Shown here: one piece after another, positions 8,124 to 16,076 of the stretch
Numbering within the stretch: the stretch's first letter is position 1
How the letters are laid out: every line of letters begins with the position of its first letter
Source of the DNA: an uncultured Lachnospiraceae bacterium
GTDB lineage: Bacteria > Bacillota > Clostridia > Lachnospirales > Lachnospiraceae
Length of the DNA: 56,896 nt
Assembly (NCBI GenBank): GCA_949738465.1
Contig: CATJBQ010000151.1
Location: 1 to 56,896 of the forward strand
Reading direction: 5' to 3'
The notes under the pieces: model-generated
What the model was told of the DNA's origin: nothing
Databases searched by the model: none
Seen by the model: only the letters and a program-made list of their open reading frames with translations
Program-made: the position numbers and the translations under genes

Positions 8124-9059
8124 CTAAAACAACGCGCTGTTGGACTCGTACTTTTTCACCAGCTTGTTGGCCACAAGAATCAACACAAATCCCACCACCG
8201 CCTGGTACACGCTGGCTGCGCTGGACATGGCGAAATCGTTGTTGTTCATCAGCGCCTGGTATACATAGACATCCAGGGTTCTGGTTACCGGATACAACGT
8301 CCCGCTGTTTCTGGGCATCTGGTAGAAAAGCCCGAAATCGGAGCGGAACACGCTCCCTAAGGCGATAATCACCAGGGTAACTACCGTAGGCTTCAGCAAC
8401 GGGAGCGTGATCTTTGTGATCTGCTGCCATTTGCTGGCCCCATCGATGCGGGCCGCCTCATAATAATCCGTACTGATCCCCACGATGCTGGAAAGATAAA
8501 TAATCACGTTGTACCCCAGATTTTTCCAGGTGGCCACAAACACCAGGATAAAGGGCCAGTAGCTCTTTTCATTGTACCAGTTAATGCCCGTCCCCCCCAG
8601 GGGTTCAATAATTCCTTTGTTGAACAGCCCCACCTCTGCCGCCAGGTAAGAATACGCCAGATAGCTGACAATCACCCAGCTAATCAGATAGGGCAAAAGG
8701 ATCAGGCTCTGGCAGGTTTTTTTCATCTTCTGCGCCCGGATCTCGTTTAGCAAAATTGCCACAAGAATGGCCATCACGGTACCGGTAATAAAGAAAACAA
8801 TGCTATAGCCGATGGTATTCCTGGTAATCACCCAGGCATCCGCCGATGCGAACAAAAATTTGAAGTTATCAAGCCCTGCCCAGGGGCTTCCCAGAATCCC
8901 TTTCCGGAAATCCAGCTTCTTGAAAGCAATGACAATGCCGAACATGGGCAGATAATTATTGACCAGCATATAAAGAATCCCCGGCAGCGCCATCAAATAA
9001 AAAGGCCAGATCCGTTTCCAGCGGATTTTTTTCTTACGCTTTTTTGTTTTTTCATTCAT
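8124..9059 (-). CDS. Sugar ABC transporter permease (LplB type)
   Basis: A polytopic membrane protein of 311 residues with a Lys/Arg-rich N-terminus (MNEKTKKRKKKIRWKRIWPF), which keeps it cytoplasmic. The EAA loop reads EAARIDGASKWQQITKITLP. I took the ATG at 9059 as the start; an in-frame GTG at 9068 touches the AAGGAG ribosome site and is too close. This is the first of the two permeases after the binding protein, and the set resembles LplB-YtcP-LplA complexes that import complex oligosaccharides. Confidence 0.92.
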   Translation of the reverse strand: MNEKTKKRKKKIRWKRIWPFYLMALPGILYMLVNNYLPMFGIVIAFKKLDFRKGILGSPWAGLDNFKFLFASADAWVITRNTIGYSIVFFITGTVMAILVAILLNEIRAQKMKKTCQSLILLPYLISWVIVSYLAYSYLAAEVGLFNKGIIEPLGGTGINWYNEKSYWPFILVFVATWKNLGYNVIIYLSSIVGISTDYYEAARIDGASKWQQITKITLPLLKPTVVTLVIIALGSVFRSDFGLFYQMPRNSGTLYPVTRTLDVYVYQALMNNNDFAMSSAASVYQAVVGFVLILVANKLVKKYESNSALF

Positions 9060-9150
9060 GCAGTGCACTCCTTATGATGAATGGCATGGAACCCACCGAT
9101 CCCATGCCATTGTGCAAGTTCTGACAGCTCCTGTCAGATCCGTTGTTCTA

Positions 9151-10761
9151 CTAGCGATTCGCTGCCCACTCGTCCATCTGGCGCTGGTTCTCCTCAATCA
9201 CCTTGTCGATGCCCGCAGCCTTTAGCGCATCCCGGAATTCCTGCAGATTCTTATCGGGATCGATAACGCCGCAGTTAATGCTGGGAACATATTGGGCGAT
9301 CACCGCTGCTACGGCGGAATATTCTGTGGCAACATTTTCATAGTTAAAGCAGTATCCCATTGCCGGGCTCCGCCTGGATTCGGGAATGCTCTCACTGAAC
9401 TCCCTCAGCCTTGCATTGGAATCCACAGCCTTCCCTTCGGCTACCGGCCATGCCAGGCGGTCTCCATACACACCGTAATCCTGGTAATAGGGGAGCGCTG
9501 TGATATCGCTGGAAAGATAGCGGAATACCTTTCCTTCGTCAGCCTCCTCTATGATCTCATAGGTCTCTCCTTCAATTCCAAACTGGAGCAGCCAAGCCGC
9601 CTCATTGTGCTCATAAATGTAATTAAGGGCTTCTACGGCCTTTGCCGGATTCACAGAGGTAATGGGTACGCTCCACAAAATATTATTGAATTCGTCGGTA
9701 GGCGTATAAGGCGCAATGCAATGAAGCGATACCATCTCCGTCCCTGTCTGAACCGAGACATCCTCCGCTGCTCCCGGTGTCGTCCAGTAGAACATTCCCA
9801 GATAATTTCCGCCTGCGATCATGACCTGCGGACTCTCCGTATTGGTGGAAGCATCCTTGGAAATATATCCCTTCTGCGCCCAGTCATACATCCTCTTGGC
9901 ATAATCCGCATAAGCCTCGGTCTCAAACATATTCTTGACCGTCAGATCCTCAAAGCTTTCATTCAGCATCAAAACCCCGGAGCCTATGGTTCCTCCCAGC
10001 CTGTCATACTCAAAGGCGCATCTGTGCAAGGGCGCTTCCGATGTGGCGTCGGGAATCATACAGAAAAATCCGTCTCCCTCGCCGGCCTTTACCGTAGCAA
10101 AGATTTCCTCATACTCATCCCAGGTATAAAGCTTGTTCTCATCAACCTCGATATTGTACTTGTCCAGTAAATCCTTCCTTGCCATAAACCCATAGGACTG
10201 CCCGAGAATGTAAGCATTCGGTATACCATACAATTGTCCGTTATAATAACCGCCGGCTATCCCCACATCACATTTCTCCAGAATCGCCGCTCCATGTTCT
10301 TCGATAATATCGTCCAGCGGCTCAATAAATCCGTTGCTCACCAGGCTTCCCACGCCGGTTCCCACCGACAGCACCAGGTCTACCTGCTCTCCGGCCGATA
10401 CATCCATGGCTGTCTGGTTGGCCATATTGGAAAATGTCACCGGATACAAGGTCACATGGACGCCGATGTCCTTCTCCATCATGGCATTTAAGGCATCCTC
10501 TACCGCCTGGAAGCCGGTGCCCGTGTTGCCTGTGGACGGCCACTGCCAGACAATCTCCACCAGTTCGTCATTTCCCGTATCTCCCTGGCTCTCCTCATCC
10601 TGTTCCTTGTCCCCTGCCTCATCGCCGGCATTGTCCTCTGTGGCGCCCCCGCCCTGGGTATCTGCCTTTTGTGTGTCCCCGTTGTCCTTGGCGCTACACC
10701 CCATAAGGCCTGCTGCCAGCAAGGACGTTGCCAATAATACTGCTAATACCTTCCTTTTCAT
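9151..10761 (-). CDS. Extracellular solute-binding lipoprotein of the GH172 operon
   Basis: A 536-residue protein with signal peptide MKRKVLAVLLATSLLAAGLM and lipobox LMGC (C22), then an acidic Asp/Glu/Gly-rich linker (about residues 25-66) that holds the binding domain away from the membrane. The rest resembles the LplA family of large sugar-binding proteins (VWQWPSTGNTGTGF; DLVLSVGTGVGSLVSNGFIEPLDD; WSVPITSVNPAKAVEALNYIY). It is the promoter-proximal gene of the eight-gene operon and the likely ligand capture component for both permeases. AGGAGG precedes the ATG. Confidence 0.93.
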   Translation of the reverse strand: MKRKVLAVLLATSLLAAGLMGCSAKDNGDTQKADTQGGGATEDNAGDEAGDKEQDEESQGDTGNDELVEIVWQWPSTGNTGTGFQAVEDALNAMMEKDIGVHVTLYPVTFSNMANQTAMDVSAGEQVDLVLSVGTGVGSLVSNGFIEPLDDIIEEHGAAILEKCDVGIAGGYYNGQLYGIPNAYILGQSYGFMARKDLLDKYNIEVDENKLYTWDEYEEIFATVKAGEGDGFFCMIPDATSEAPLHRCAFEYDRLGGTIGSGVLMLNESFEDLTVKNMFETEAYADYAKRMYDWAQKGYISKDASTNTESPQVMIAGGNYLGMFYWTTPGAAEDVSVQTGTEMVSLHCIAPYTPTDEFNNILWSVPITSVNPAKAVEALNYIYEHNEAAWLLQFGIEGETYEIIEEADEGKVFRYLSSDITALPYYQDYGVYGDRLAWPVAEGKAVDSNARLREFSESIPESRRSPAMGYCFNYENVATEYSAVAAVIAQYVPSINCGVIDPDKNLQEFRDALKAAGIDKVIEENQRQMDEWAANR

Positions 10762-11341
10762 CGAAATACCTCCTCTGTATTTTGTATGTTTGCTACAAGC
10801 TTATTCTATCCTGTTTCGCATGGGAAATCCATTGTGCAGGCAAACTCCTGAGATTACGATTTGAAACTTTTTGAAATGATGCGTGCGGCAAATGATTCTC
10901 TCTGCGCGGTTCTGTGGGAAGATATCATACAAGGGAAACGCCAACATTTTTTGCGATACTTTTTATAGATATTTCCACCAATTTATGATACAATTCATGG
11001 AAGAAACAAATCGGTAGTTGACAGAGAAGTGATAATTTTTGATGTTAATGTCTTTTGATGAAAGTATCAATGCTTGCAAAAACATTGACGGCTTGGAATT
11101 TGTAACAAGTTTTTCCGTTGGTGGGTTTGAATGGATGGACTTTTAATAAAAATTTTATGAGGCTTGGACAGCAGCCTCATAAAATATTCGCGCCCGTTGA
11201 GGTAAACCTGGGCGGAATTGATAAAAGTTCCCAAAGTTCCATTAATTTTTTCGTCAATTGCTTTAAAATATCCATGTCAAAATCACTCCTTCACATTTAA
11301 ACTGGTGAGAACACCCTAAGGATAGACTTATCATAAAACCA
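10762..11341. other. AT-rich 580-bp intergenic region with short reading frames, probably gene debris
   Basis: The left 130 bases are the leader of the SBP operon. From about 10900 the base composition becomes clearly AT-richer than the flanks. A plus-strand frame at 11042-11146 encodes MLMSFDESINACKNIDGLEF and continues to VGGFEWMDF (34 aa), with no good ribosome site. A minus-strand frame at 11177-11275 encodes a 32-residue peptide starting MDILKQLTKKLMELWELL with an AAGGAGT ribosome site; a single frameshift after WEL would extend it through FINSAQVYLNGREYFMRLLS. I recognise neither. The mixture of short open stretches suggests a decayed transferred gene. Confidence 0.45.
11153..11184. repeat. 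Perfect 12-bp inverted repeat
   Basis: TTTTATGAGGCT and AGCCTCATAAAA are separated by 8 bases. The A/T runs inside the arms give it a bidirectional terminator look, although no separate U-tract follows on either side. It lies between the two short frames described for this gap. Confidence 0.7.
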
Positions 11342-11357
11342 GAAAGGCGGCACTCCG

Positions 11358-12077
11358 ATGAACCCTTTATTCCTGCAAAGCGCATCCATCAACTGGGACA
11401 AGCTCCCACCCTGCAGCTACCTTCGGGAGATTGAGGCCCTCCGCGGGATCAGCCAGCTAACCTTCACCTCCCCCATCACCTTCTTCGTGGGAGAAAACGG
11501 CAGCGGCAAATCCACCCTGCTGGAGGCCTTAGCCATTGCCTCCGGCTTCAATCCCGAGGGCGGTACGAAAAATTACAGTTTTTCCACCTACGATTCCCAT
11601 TCGGATCTCCATGACGCATTGCGGATCTCCCGGAGCTTCCACCAGCCCGGATGGGGCTATTTCCTGCGGGCGGAAAGCTTCTACAACGTGGCTACCATGG
11701 AGGAAGCATACGCCGATGAAACGCATCCTTCCCAGCGCTTTCACGAAAAATCCCATGGCGAAAGCTTCCTGGCCATTGCCCAGCAGCAATTACGGCCAAA
11801 CGGTCTTTATTTCCTGGATGAGCCGGAAGCGGCCCTCTCTCCCCAGCGGCAGCTTACCCTGCTGCTTCTGATCCATCAATGCGCCTGCCAGGAATCCCAG
11901 TTTTTTATCGTGACCCACTCTCCCATTCTGCTGGGCATTCCGGATGCGGCAATCCTTTCTTTCGACGACGGCCCCATCCACCCCTGCGCCTACGAAGAAA
12001 CCGACAGCTATCAAGTGACGGAAATGTTCATACAAAACCGGAAACAACTGCTGGCAAGGCTTTTGTCGGACTGCTGA
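11358..12077 (+). CDS. AAA/SMC-like ATPase (COG3910-type)
   Basis: A 239-residue stand-alone ABC-class ATPase: Walker A GENGSGKS at 45-52, signature-like SHGES at 132-136, Walker B YFLDEPEAAL with D154/E155, and the switch histidine in FIVTHSPI (H187). There are no membrane segments and no partner permease. COG3910-type proteins are cytosolic ATPases of unknown cellular role, related to the RecF/SMC group. The ATG has GAAAGGCGG upstream. It is the only plus-strand gene in this part, convergent with the next operon. Confidence 0.8.
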   Translation: MNPLFLQSASINWDKLPPCSYLREIEALRGISQLTFTSPITFFVGENGSGKSTLLEALAIASGFNPEGGTKNYSFSTYDSHSDLHDALRISRSFHQPGWGYFLRAESFYNVATMEEAYADETHPSQRFHEKSHGESFLAIAQQQLRPNGLYFLDEPEAALSPQRQLTLLLLIHQCACQESQFFIVTHSPILLGIPDAAILSFDDGPIHPCAYEETDSYQVTEMFIQNRKQLLARLLSDC

Positions 12078-12087
12078 AGGCAAAATA

Positions 12088-12124
12088 CCGCCCGCTATGC
12101 GCGAGACCTGCACATAGCGGGCGG
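12088..12124. terminator. Bidirectional terminator hairpin between convergent genes
   Basis: Twelve-base arms CCGCCCGCTATG and CATAGCGGGCGG with a 13-base loop lie between the AAA ATPase stop and the stop of the minus-strand gene at 12144. On the minus strand the hairpin is followed by TATTTTG; on the plus strand the tail is poor, so it mainly serves the minus-strand operon. Confidence 0.75.
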
Positions 12125-12143
12125 CTGTGTTCCTACATCCAGA

Positions 12144-12821
12144 TCACGAACTGAGCACCAGCACCAGCATCCGGTACCGCTCTGTCTTCCGGTCGATGTC
12201 CTCCTGGGAAACGCCATAGTACAGATAAAGATCCTGCTGGACCCGCTCCAGTACCTCCTTTTTTCCGGCATAGGAACAGCTAAACTGTTCATGAAGGGGA
12301 TCTGTTTCCATCTCCAGCATACCATCCTCTCCCAGATCAATGGTATACAAGTGGTATTCCATTGGGAAATCCTCTTCGGGAACCGCACGGACCCGCGCTT
12401 GAAGCTCCTCCGTCTGGGCCTCCACCTCCTGCAGCCACCGGGCTGCCTCCTGGGGGTCGCTAAGATCCCTGGGGGGATGAACCGGCTCGATCTTCCCCAG
12501 GAGCTGGGGCTGCCGCTGCTGGATCAGGGAATATTTCATGCCCTGCCTGCGCTCCTGGTAATGGGGATAGGTGTCCCCTTCCTCCACCGCATGGTACTTT
12601 TCCATCATATACCGGACCGTTTCCTCCATCGTGTGGGCCCCGGCCTTGATTCTGCGCTCCGCCGCCTTCCTCTTTCCTGCATCCTTCCAATTTCTGAGAT
12701 TCCATTTCAGCCGCCGGAGGGGATTTTTATCCCTGCCCCTGCCGCACAGAAACACCGAGGTGGGGCCGTCGGCCCCTCCAATGATCGTGGCTCCTGCCGT
12801 TTTTTTATGATATGTCTTCAT
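12144..12821 (-). CDS. Hypothetical protein with N-terminal GADGPTS motif
   Basis: The frame starts at the ATG at 12821 (AGAAGGAG upstream), sharing ATGA with the stop of the MFS gene, so it is translationally coupled. It encodes 225 residues beginning MKTYHKKTAGATIIGGADGP and then TSVFLCGRG. The GGADGPTS block matches the sodium-binding region of oxaloacetate decarboxylase beta subunits, but the rest is soluble, highly charged and lacks the membrane helices of that family. A basic stretch (residues about 30-60) is followed by a Glu-rich alpha-helical part and a C-terminal YHLYTIDLGEDGMLEM domain. I do not recognise the family, and a decarboxylase annotation would be wrong. Confidence 0.75.
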   Translation of the reverse strand: MKTYHKKTAGATIIGGADGPTSVFLCGRGRDKNPLRRLKWNLRNWKDAGKRKAAERRIKAGAHTMEETVRYMMEKYHAVEEGDTYPHYQERRQGMKYSLIQQRQPQLLGKIEPVHPPRDLSDPQEAARWLQEVEAQTEELQARVRAVPEEDFPMEYHLYTIDLGEDGMLEMETDPLHEQFSCSYAGKKEVLERVQQDLYLYYGVSQEDIDRKTERYRMLVLVLSS

Positions 12822-14059
12822 TTTCCTGTCTCCTTCTGATCGGCAATCCTGGGACTGCCATCTGCCACGTAACAACATTCCCTGGCGGACGCCCGCCTGG
12901 CCAGCGCAACCCCTGCCAGCAGAAGCGCCGGAAAGACAACCGCCGCCAGAATTCCCATGTGCAGGTTATTGCCCATGCTGCTGGACACAAAGCCCGCCAG
13001 GGTCGGCCCGCCGGAGCATCCCAGGTCTCCTGCCAGCGCCAGCAGGGCAAACAGGGCCGTTCCGCCGCCTTTGATGGAGGCGGAAGCCTTGCTGAAGGTA
13101 CCGGGCCAGAAAATCCCCACGGAAAATCCGCACACGCCACAGCCCACCAGCCCCAGCAGGGGAACCGGAAGCAAAGCGATCCACAGATAAGAAGCAATAC
13201 ACAGGATCCCGCTATAAACAATAAAACGGTCCAGATTCAGCCTGTCCCCATATTTCCCGTAAAGGAGCCTGGACAGCCCCATCAGCAGGGCAAAGGCCAT
13301 GGGGCCTGCCAGATCCCCCACTGTTTTACTGACGTTCAGTCCCTTCTCCGCGAAAGTGGAGGCCCACTGGCTCACCGCCTGCTCCGAAGCCCCGGCGCAG
13401 AGCATCATCAGCATCATAATCCAGAACATACGTTTGGTGCATAATTCTTTCACCGTAAGCCCCTTTTCCCCCTCCTCATGAAGGGAAAAGATTGGCGCTT
13501 TCAGAAACAGCAGGAGATTGGCCAGAGGAACCAACGCCCAGATTCCGGCCAGAAGCTTCCAATTTCCGATGCCCCACACCGCGAAAAAGCCGGTAGACAA
13601 CAGCACCACCCCCACATGCCCCCAGCAGTAAAAGGAATGCAAAAGACTCATGGCCTTCTCCTTATTGTCCGTGGGGCAGGCTTCCAGGATGGGACTTACC
13701 AGCACTTCAATCAGGCCGCCGCCCACCGCGTAGACCGCCACCGCTGTCAGAATCCCGGCAAATGCACTTGGAAAAAGCTCCGGCAGAACCGTCAGCAGGA
13801 AAAGCCCCAGAGCAGCGCAGCATTGGGCCAGGATGATGGAAGCCCGGTATCCGATCCGGTCGATAAACCCGGCTGACAACAGGTCCACCAGAAGCTGGAT
13901 CATAAAATTCACCGTGATCAGCAAGGTGATCCGGGACAGCGGAATCTGATAGCTGCCCTGGAAGGTAACAAACAGCAGCGGAACAAAATTATTGACAATG
14001 GCTTGTACAATATAACCGGTAAAACAGGCGTACATGGTTCTCTGGTAGTTGTGGGTCAT
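12818..14059 (-). CDS. MFS transporter
   Basis: About 413 residues with 12 hydrophobic segments. Features include the loop 2-3 segment GFIDRIGYRASII (a diverged A-type motif, normally G-x-x-x-D-R-x-G-R-R), EACPTDNKEKAMSLLHSFYCWGH after helix 5, and LYGKYGDRLNLDRF in the second half. This pattern resembles the sugar/fucose-permease-like branch of the MFS. The ATG at 14059 with AGGAG five bases upstream is preferred over an ATG at 14071. The gene is followed by the coupled GADGPTS protein. Substrate unknown. Confidence 0.85.
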   Translation of the reverse strand: MTHNYQRTMYACFTGYIVQAIVNNFVPLLFVTFQGSYQIPLSRITLLITVNFMIQLLVDLLSAGFIDRIGYRASIILAQCCAALGLFLLTVLPELFPSAFAGILTAVAVYAVGGGLIEVLVSPILEACPTDNKEKAMSLLHSFYCWGHVGVVLLSTGFFAVWGIGNWKLLAGIWALVPLANLLLFLKAPIFSLHEEGEKGLTVKELCTKRMFWIMMLMMLCAGASEQAVSQWASTFAEKGLNVSKTVGDLAGPMAFALLMGLSRLLYGKYGDRLNLDRFIVYSGILCIASYLWIALLPVPLLGLVGCGVCGFSVGIFWPGTFSKASASIKGGGTALFALLALAGDLGCSGGPTLAGFVSSSMGNNLHMGILAAVVFPALLLAGVALARRASARECCYVADGSPRIADQKETGK

Positions 14060-14095
14060 TTTTCTCCTCATAAAACGAGATGCCCTCCGGCATCT

Positions 14096-14269
14096 CTACA
14101 CAAACTGATTTACTTTTGTATCATAACGATAGTCGATCGCCGCAAGCTTCCGGCAGATCTCCTCCCGGTCCGCCTCCTTCTCCTGGCAGAACGCTTCCAG
14201 ACTGTCATAAAAATCCCGAAGCTGCGTATTGACATAGCTTAACAGCATCACCGGATCCTTCGGTATCAT
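14096..14269 (-). CDS. DUF4250 small protein
   Basis: Fifty-seven residues, MIPKDPVMLLSYVNTQLRDF to IDYRYDTKVNQFV, the full length of the DUF4250 family, which is widespread in Clostridia and has no known function. Its ATG overlaps the stop of the acyltransferase gene (ATGA), so the two are co-translated. The longer upstream frame has no suitable ribosome site. Confidence 0.85.
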   Translation of the reverse strand: MIPKDPVMLLSYVNTQLRDFYDSLEAFCQEKEADREEICRKLAAIDYRYDTKVNQFV

Positions 14270-15021
14270 CCAAGCACCTCCTTCGCCGCCAAAGACGGCA
14301 CACCCTGCTCCACTTCCCAAAGCTTTTGGGCAATCCGCTCCTTCACCAGAAGCGCCAGCTCCTTTTTGGACAAATCCTTGTATTCCTCGTAAGGAACCGG
14401 CGGAAGAAAATGAATCTGCGTCCTTGCCCTTTTCAGGGAATTGCCATTCATCGCCTTGTAGGAATCGTAAATGGCCACGGGTACCATCGGCGTCTTAGAC
14501 CGCTGGCTGATACTAAAGCACCCGCCCTGGAATTCCTGCAGCCGGTTCTGGTTGCCGCAATAGCCGCCCTCCGGAAAGATCAGGTAATTACGCCCTTCCC
14601 GGACCTCCTTTGTCACCGCCTGGATGGCCCTGGCCTTGTCCCGCAGATCGGAAAGGTCGATGGTCACCGCTTCGATCAGGCCCGCAATCTGGCGCGCCAG
14701 CAGGCGGTCCGCCCGCTTTGCCTCCCAGAGAACGCTGCAGGGACGCTTTACTGCCAGAAGAATTCCCAAGGCATCGTATTTTCCCTGATGGTTGGAGTAA
14801 AGGGCAAACCCGCCCTCTATCGGAAGATTCTCCCTGCCGTAGACCTCCGTCACCGTGCGGCTTCTGCGGCGCATGTGGTCGATAATGCGGACCGCAAACT
14901 TCATACACCTGGCCCGGCCGTATCTGTCCCGGTGCTTTATCATATAATTCGCCTTTGGAATTGCATAAAGGGAAAAGGGCGCTCCGGTTGCCGCCACAAA
15001 AAAAAATCGAAAATCCTTCAT
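14266..15021 (-). CDS. 1-acyl-sn-glycerol-3-phosphate acyltransferase (PlsC-like)
   Basis: A 251-residue PlsC/LPLAT protein: the HX4D catalytic motif appears as NHQGKYD, the glycerol-phosphate-binding motif as FPEGGYCGNQNRLQEF, and the later PMVPVAIYDSYKAMN matches block IV. It transfers an acyl chain to lysophosphatidic acid in membrane lipid synthesis. The N-terminus is moderately hydrophobic (residues 3-25), fitting membrane attachment. It is followed by DUF4250 and lies eight bases after the diguanylate cyclase gene. The start has only a weak ribosome site (AGAGGATGAG). Confidence 0.88.
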   Translation of the reverse strand: MKDFRFFFVAATGAPFSLYAIPKANYMIKHRDRYGRARCMKFAVRIIDHMRRRSRTVTEVYGRENLPIEGGFALYSNHQGKYDALGILLAVKRPCSVLWEAKRADRLLARQIAGLIEAVTIDLSDLRDKARAIQAVTKEVREGRNYLIFPEGGYCGNQNRLQEFQGGCFSISQRSKTPMVPVAIYDSYKAMNGNSLKRARTQIHFLPPVPYEEYKDLSKKELALLVKERIAQKLWEVEQGVPSLAAKEVLG

Positions 15022-15029
15022 CTCATCCT

Positions 15030-15983
15030 CTATCGTATCACTTCACTCTGATCGTAAATACAGCAGCCCTGCCTTCCGTGTTCCTTGACAAAATACAGCG
15101 CCTTATCCGCTCTGCGGAAAATCTCCGAAAATTCCATCTGTTTATTGCCAATAAACACACCGGCGCTGATGGACAATGCCGGAATCCCCTCCGCCGCTGC
15201 CGCCAGCTTCTGGTTCAGGCTGCGGACACGGTTGCTGACATATTCCGCATGCTCCTGGCTGATCCCCGGCATCCAGGTGATAAATTCGTCTCCTCCGTAA
15301 CGTCCCACCAGATCTCCGGAACGGAAGCTCTCCCTGAGAATATTGGCCACATGCTGCAACGCCAGATCTCCGGTGGCATGACCGTATGTATCATTGATAT
15401 CCTTAAAACAGTCCACATCCATAATCATGAACGCGCCCTGCCCTTCCCCCTGCCGGGCCGCTTTTTCAAAAAGCACTTTAAACCCTCCCCGGTTAAACAG
15501 TCCCGTCAGCACATCATGATCCGCCTTGCTTCTGAGGCTGCGCTCCAGCCTCCTGGACTGCTCCAGACTGGCATTGTGGGTTCTGGCCAGCCGGCGCAGC
15601 TCATACACGCCGTCCTCCGCAAGCCTGGCGTTATTGGAAATACTGTTTTCAAAATCCAGAAGGACACGGATCACCTGACGGTAGATGATAACCGCCAGAA
15701 AAATAACTGCCGCCAGAATCCCCGCCAGCCACAAACACTGGATCCACAAAAGATCCCCGGGCAGCTCCGGATTCCTTCCAAGAGCCCGCCAGAGGGCCGC
15801 CATACAAAACAGCACTAAAAAAGCGATCACCACACAGACAAACACGCAAAGCCTTCCCAGACGGATGCCCGCCTTTTGCTCCTTCTCTGTATCTTCTCTT
15901 TTATGTTCTATATTTTCCTGCAACGCAAGCACCCCATTCAATATATTTTCGGGAAACCCCAACTTCCCTTTATTATACATCAT
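15030..15983 (-). CDS. Membrane-anchored diguanylate cyclase (GGDEF)
   Basis: 317 residues: two membrane segments (about residues 43-65 and 87-107) and a short helical linker, then a GGDEF domain with DVLTGLFNRGGF, MDVDCFKDINDTYGHATGD and the intact active site GRYGGDEF. No EAL domain and no obvious RxxD inhibitory site. It would make cyclic di-GMP. The start lacks a clear ribosome site and lies within 94 bases of a divergently transcribed hybrid kinase, so the two may be functionally paired. An alternative start a little downstream is possible. Confidence 0.87.
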   Translation of the reverse strand: MMYNKGKLGFPENILNGVLALQENIEHKREDTEKEQKAGIRLGRLCVFVCVVIAFLVLFCMAALWRALGRNPELPGDLLWIQCLWLAGILAAVIFLAVIIYRQVIRVLLDFENSISNNARLAEDGVYELRRLARTHNASLEQSRRLERSLRSKADHDVLTGLFNRGGFKVLFEKAARQGEGQGAFMIMDVDCFKDINDTYGHATGDLALQHVANILRESFRSGDLVGRYGGDEFITWMPGISQEHAEYVSNRVRSLNQKLAAAAEGIPALSISAGVFIGNKQMEFSEIFRRADKALYFVKEHGRQGCCIYDQSEVIR

Positions 15984-16076
15984 ATTGGGACGGCTTTCAA
16001 TGAATTTCTTTTGGTATGGATTTTTTTGGAAAAATGGTGTAATATGATAGTATTCCTAGCATGTGAGGTTTTTAAA

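Noticed and set aside
11118-11300. A 60-codon plus-strand frame in the AT-rich gap
   Set aside because: No ribosome site and no similarity that I recognise; it runs through the inverted repeat, and the minus frame has a better start signal.
12144-12821. Oxaloacetate decarboxylase beta subunit
   Set aside because: Only the short GGADGPTS stretch matches; the membrane helices and the other sodium-site motifs are absent.
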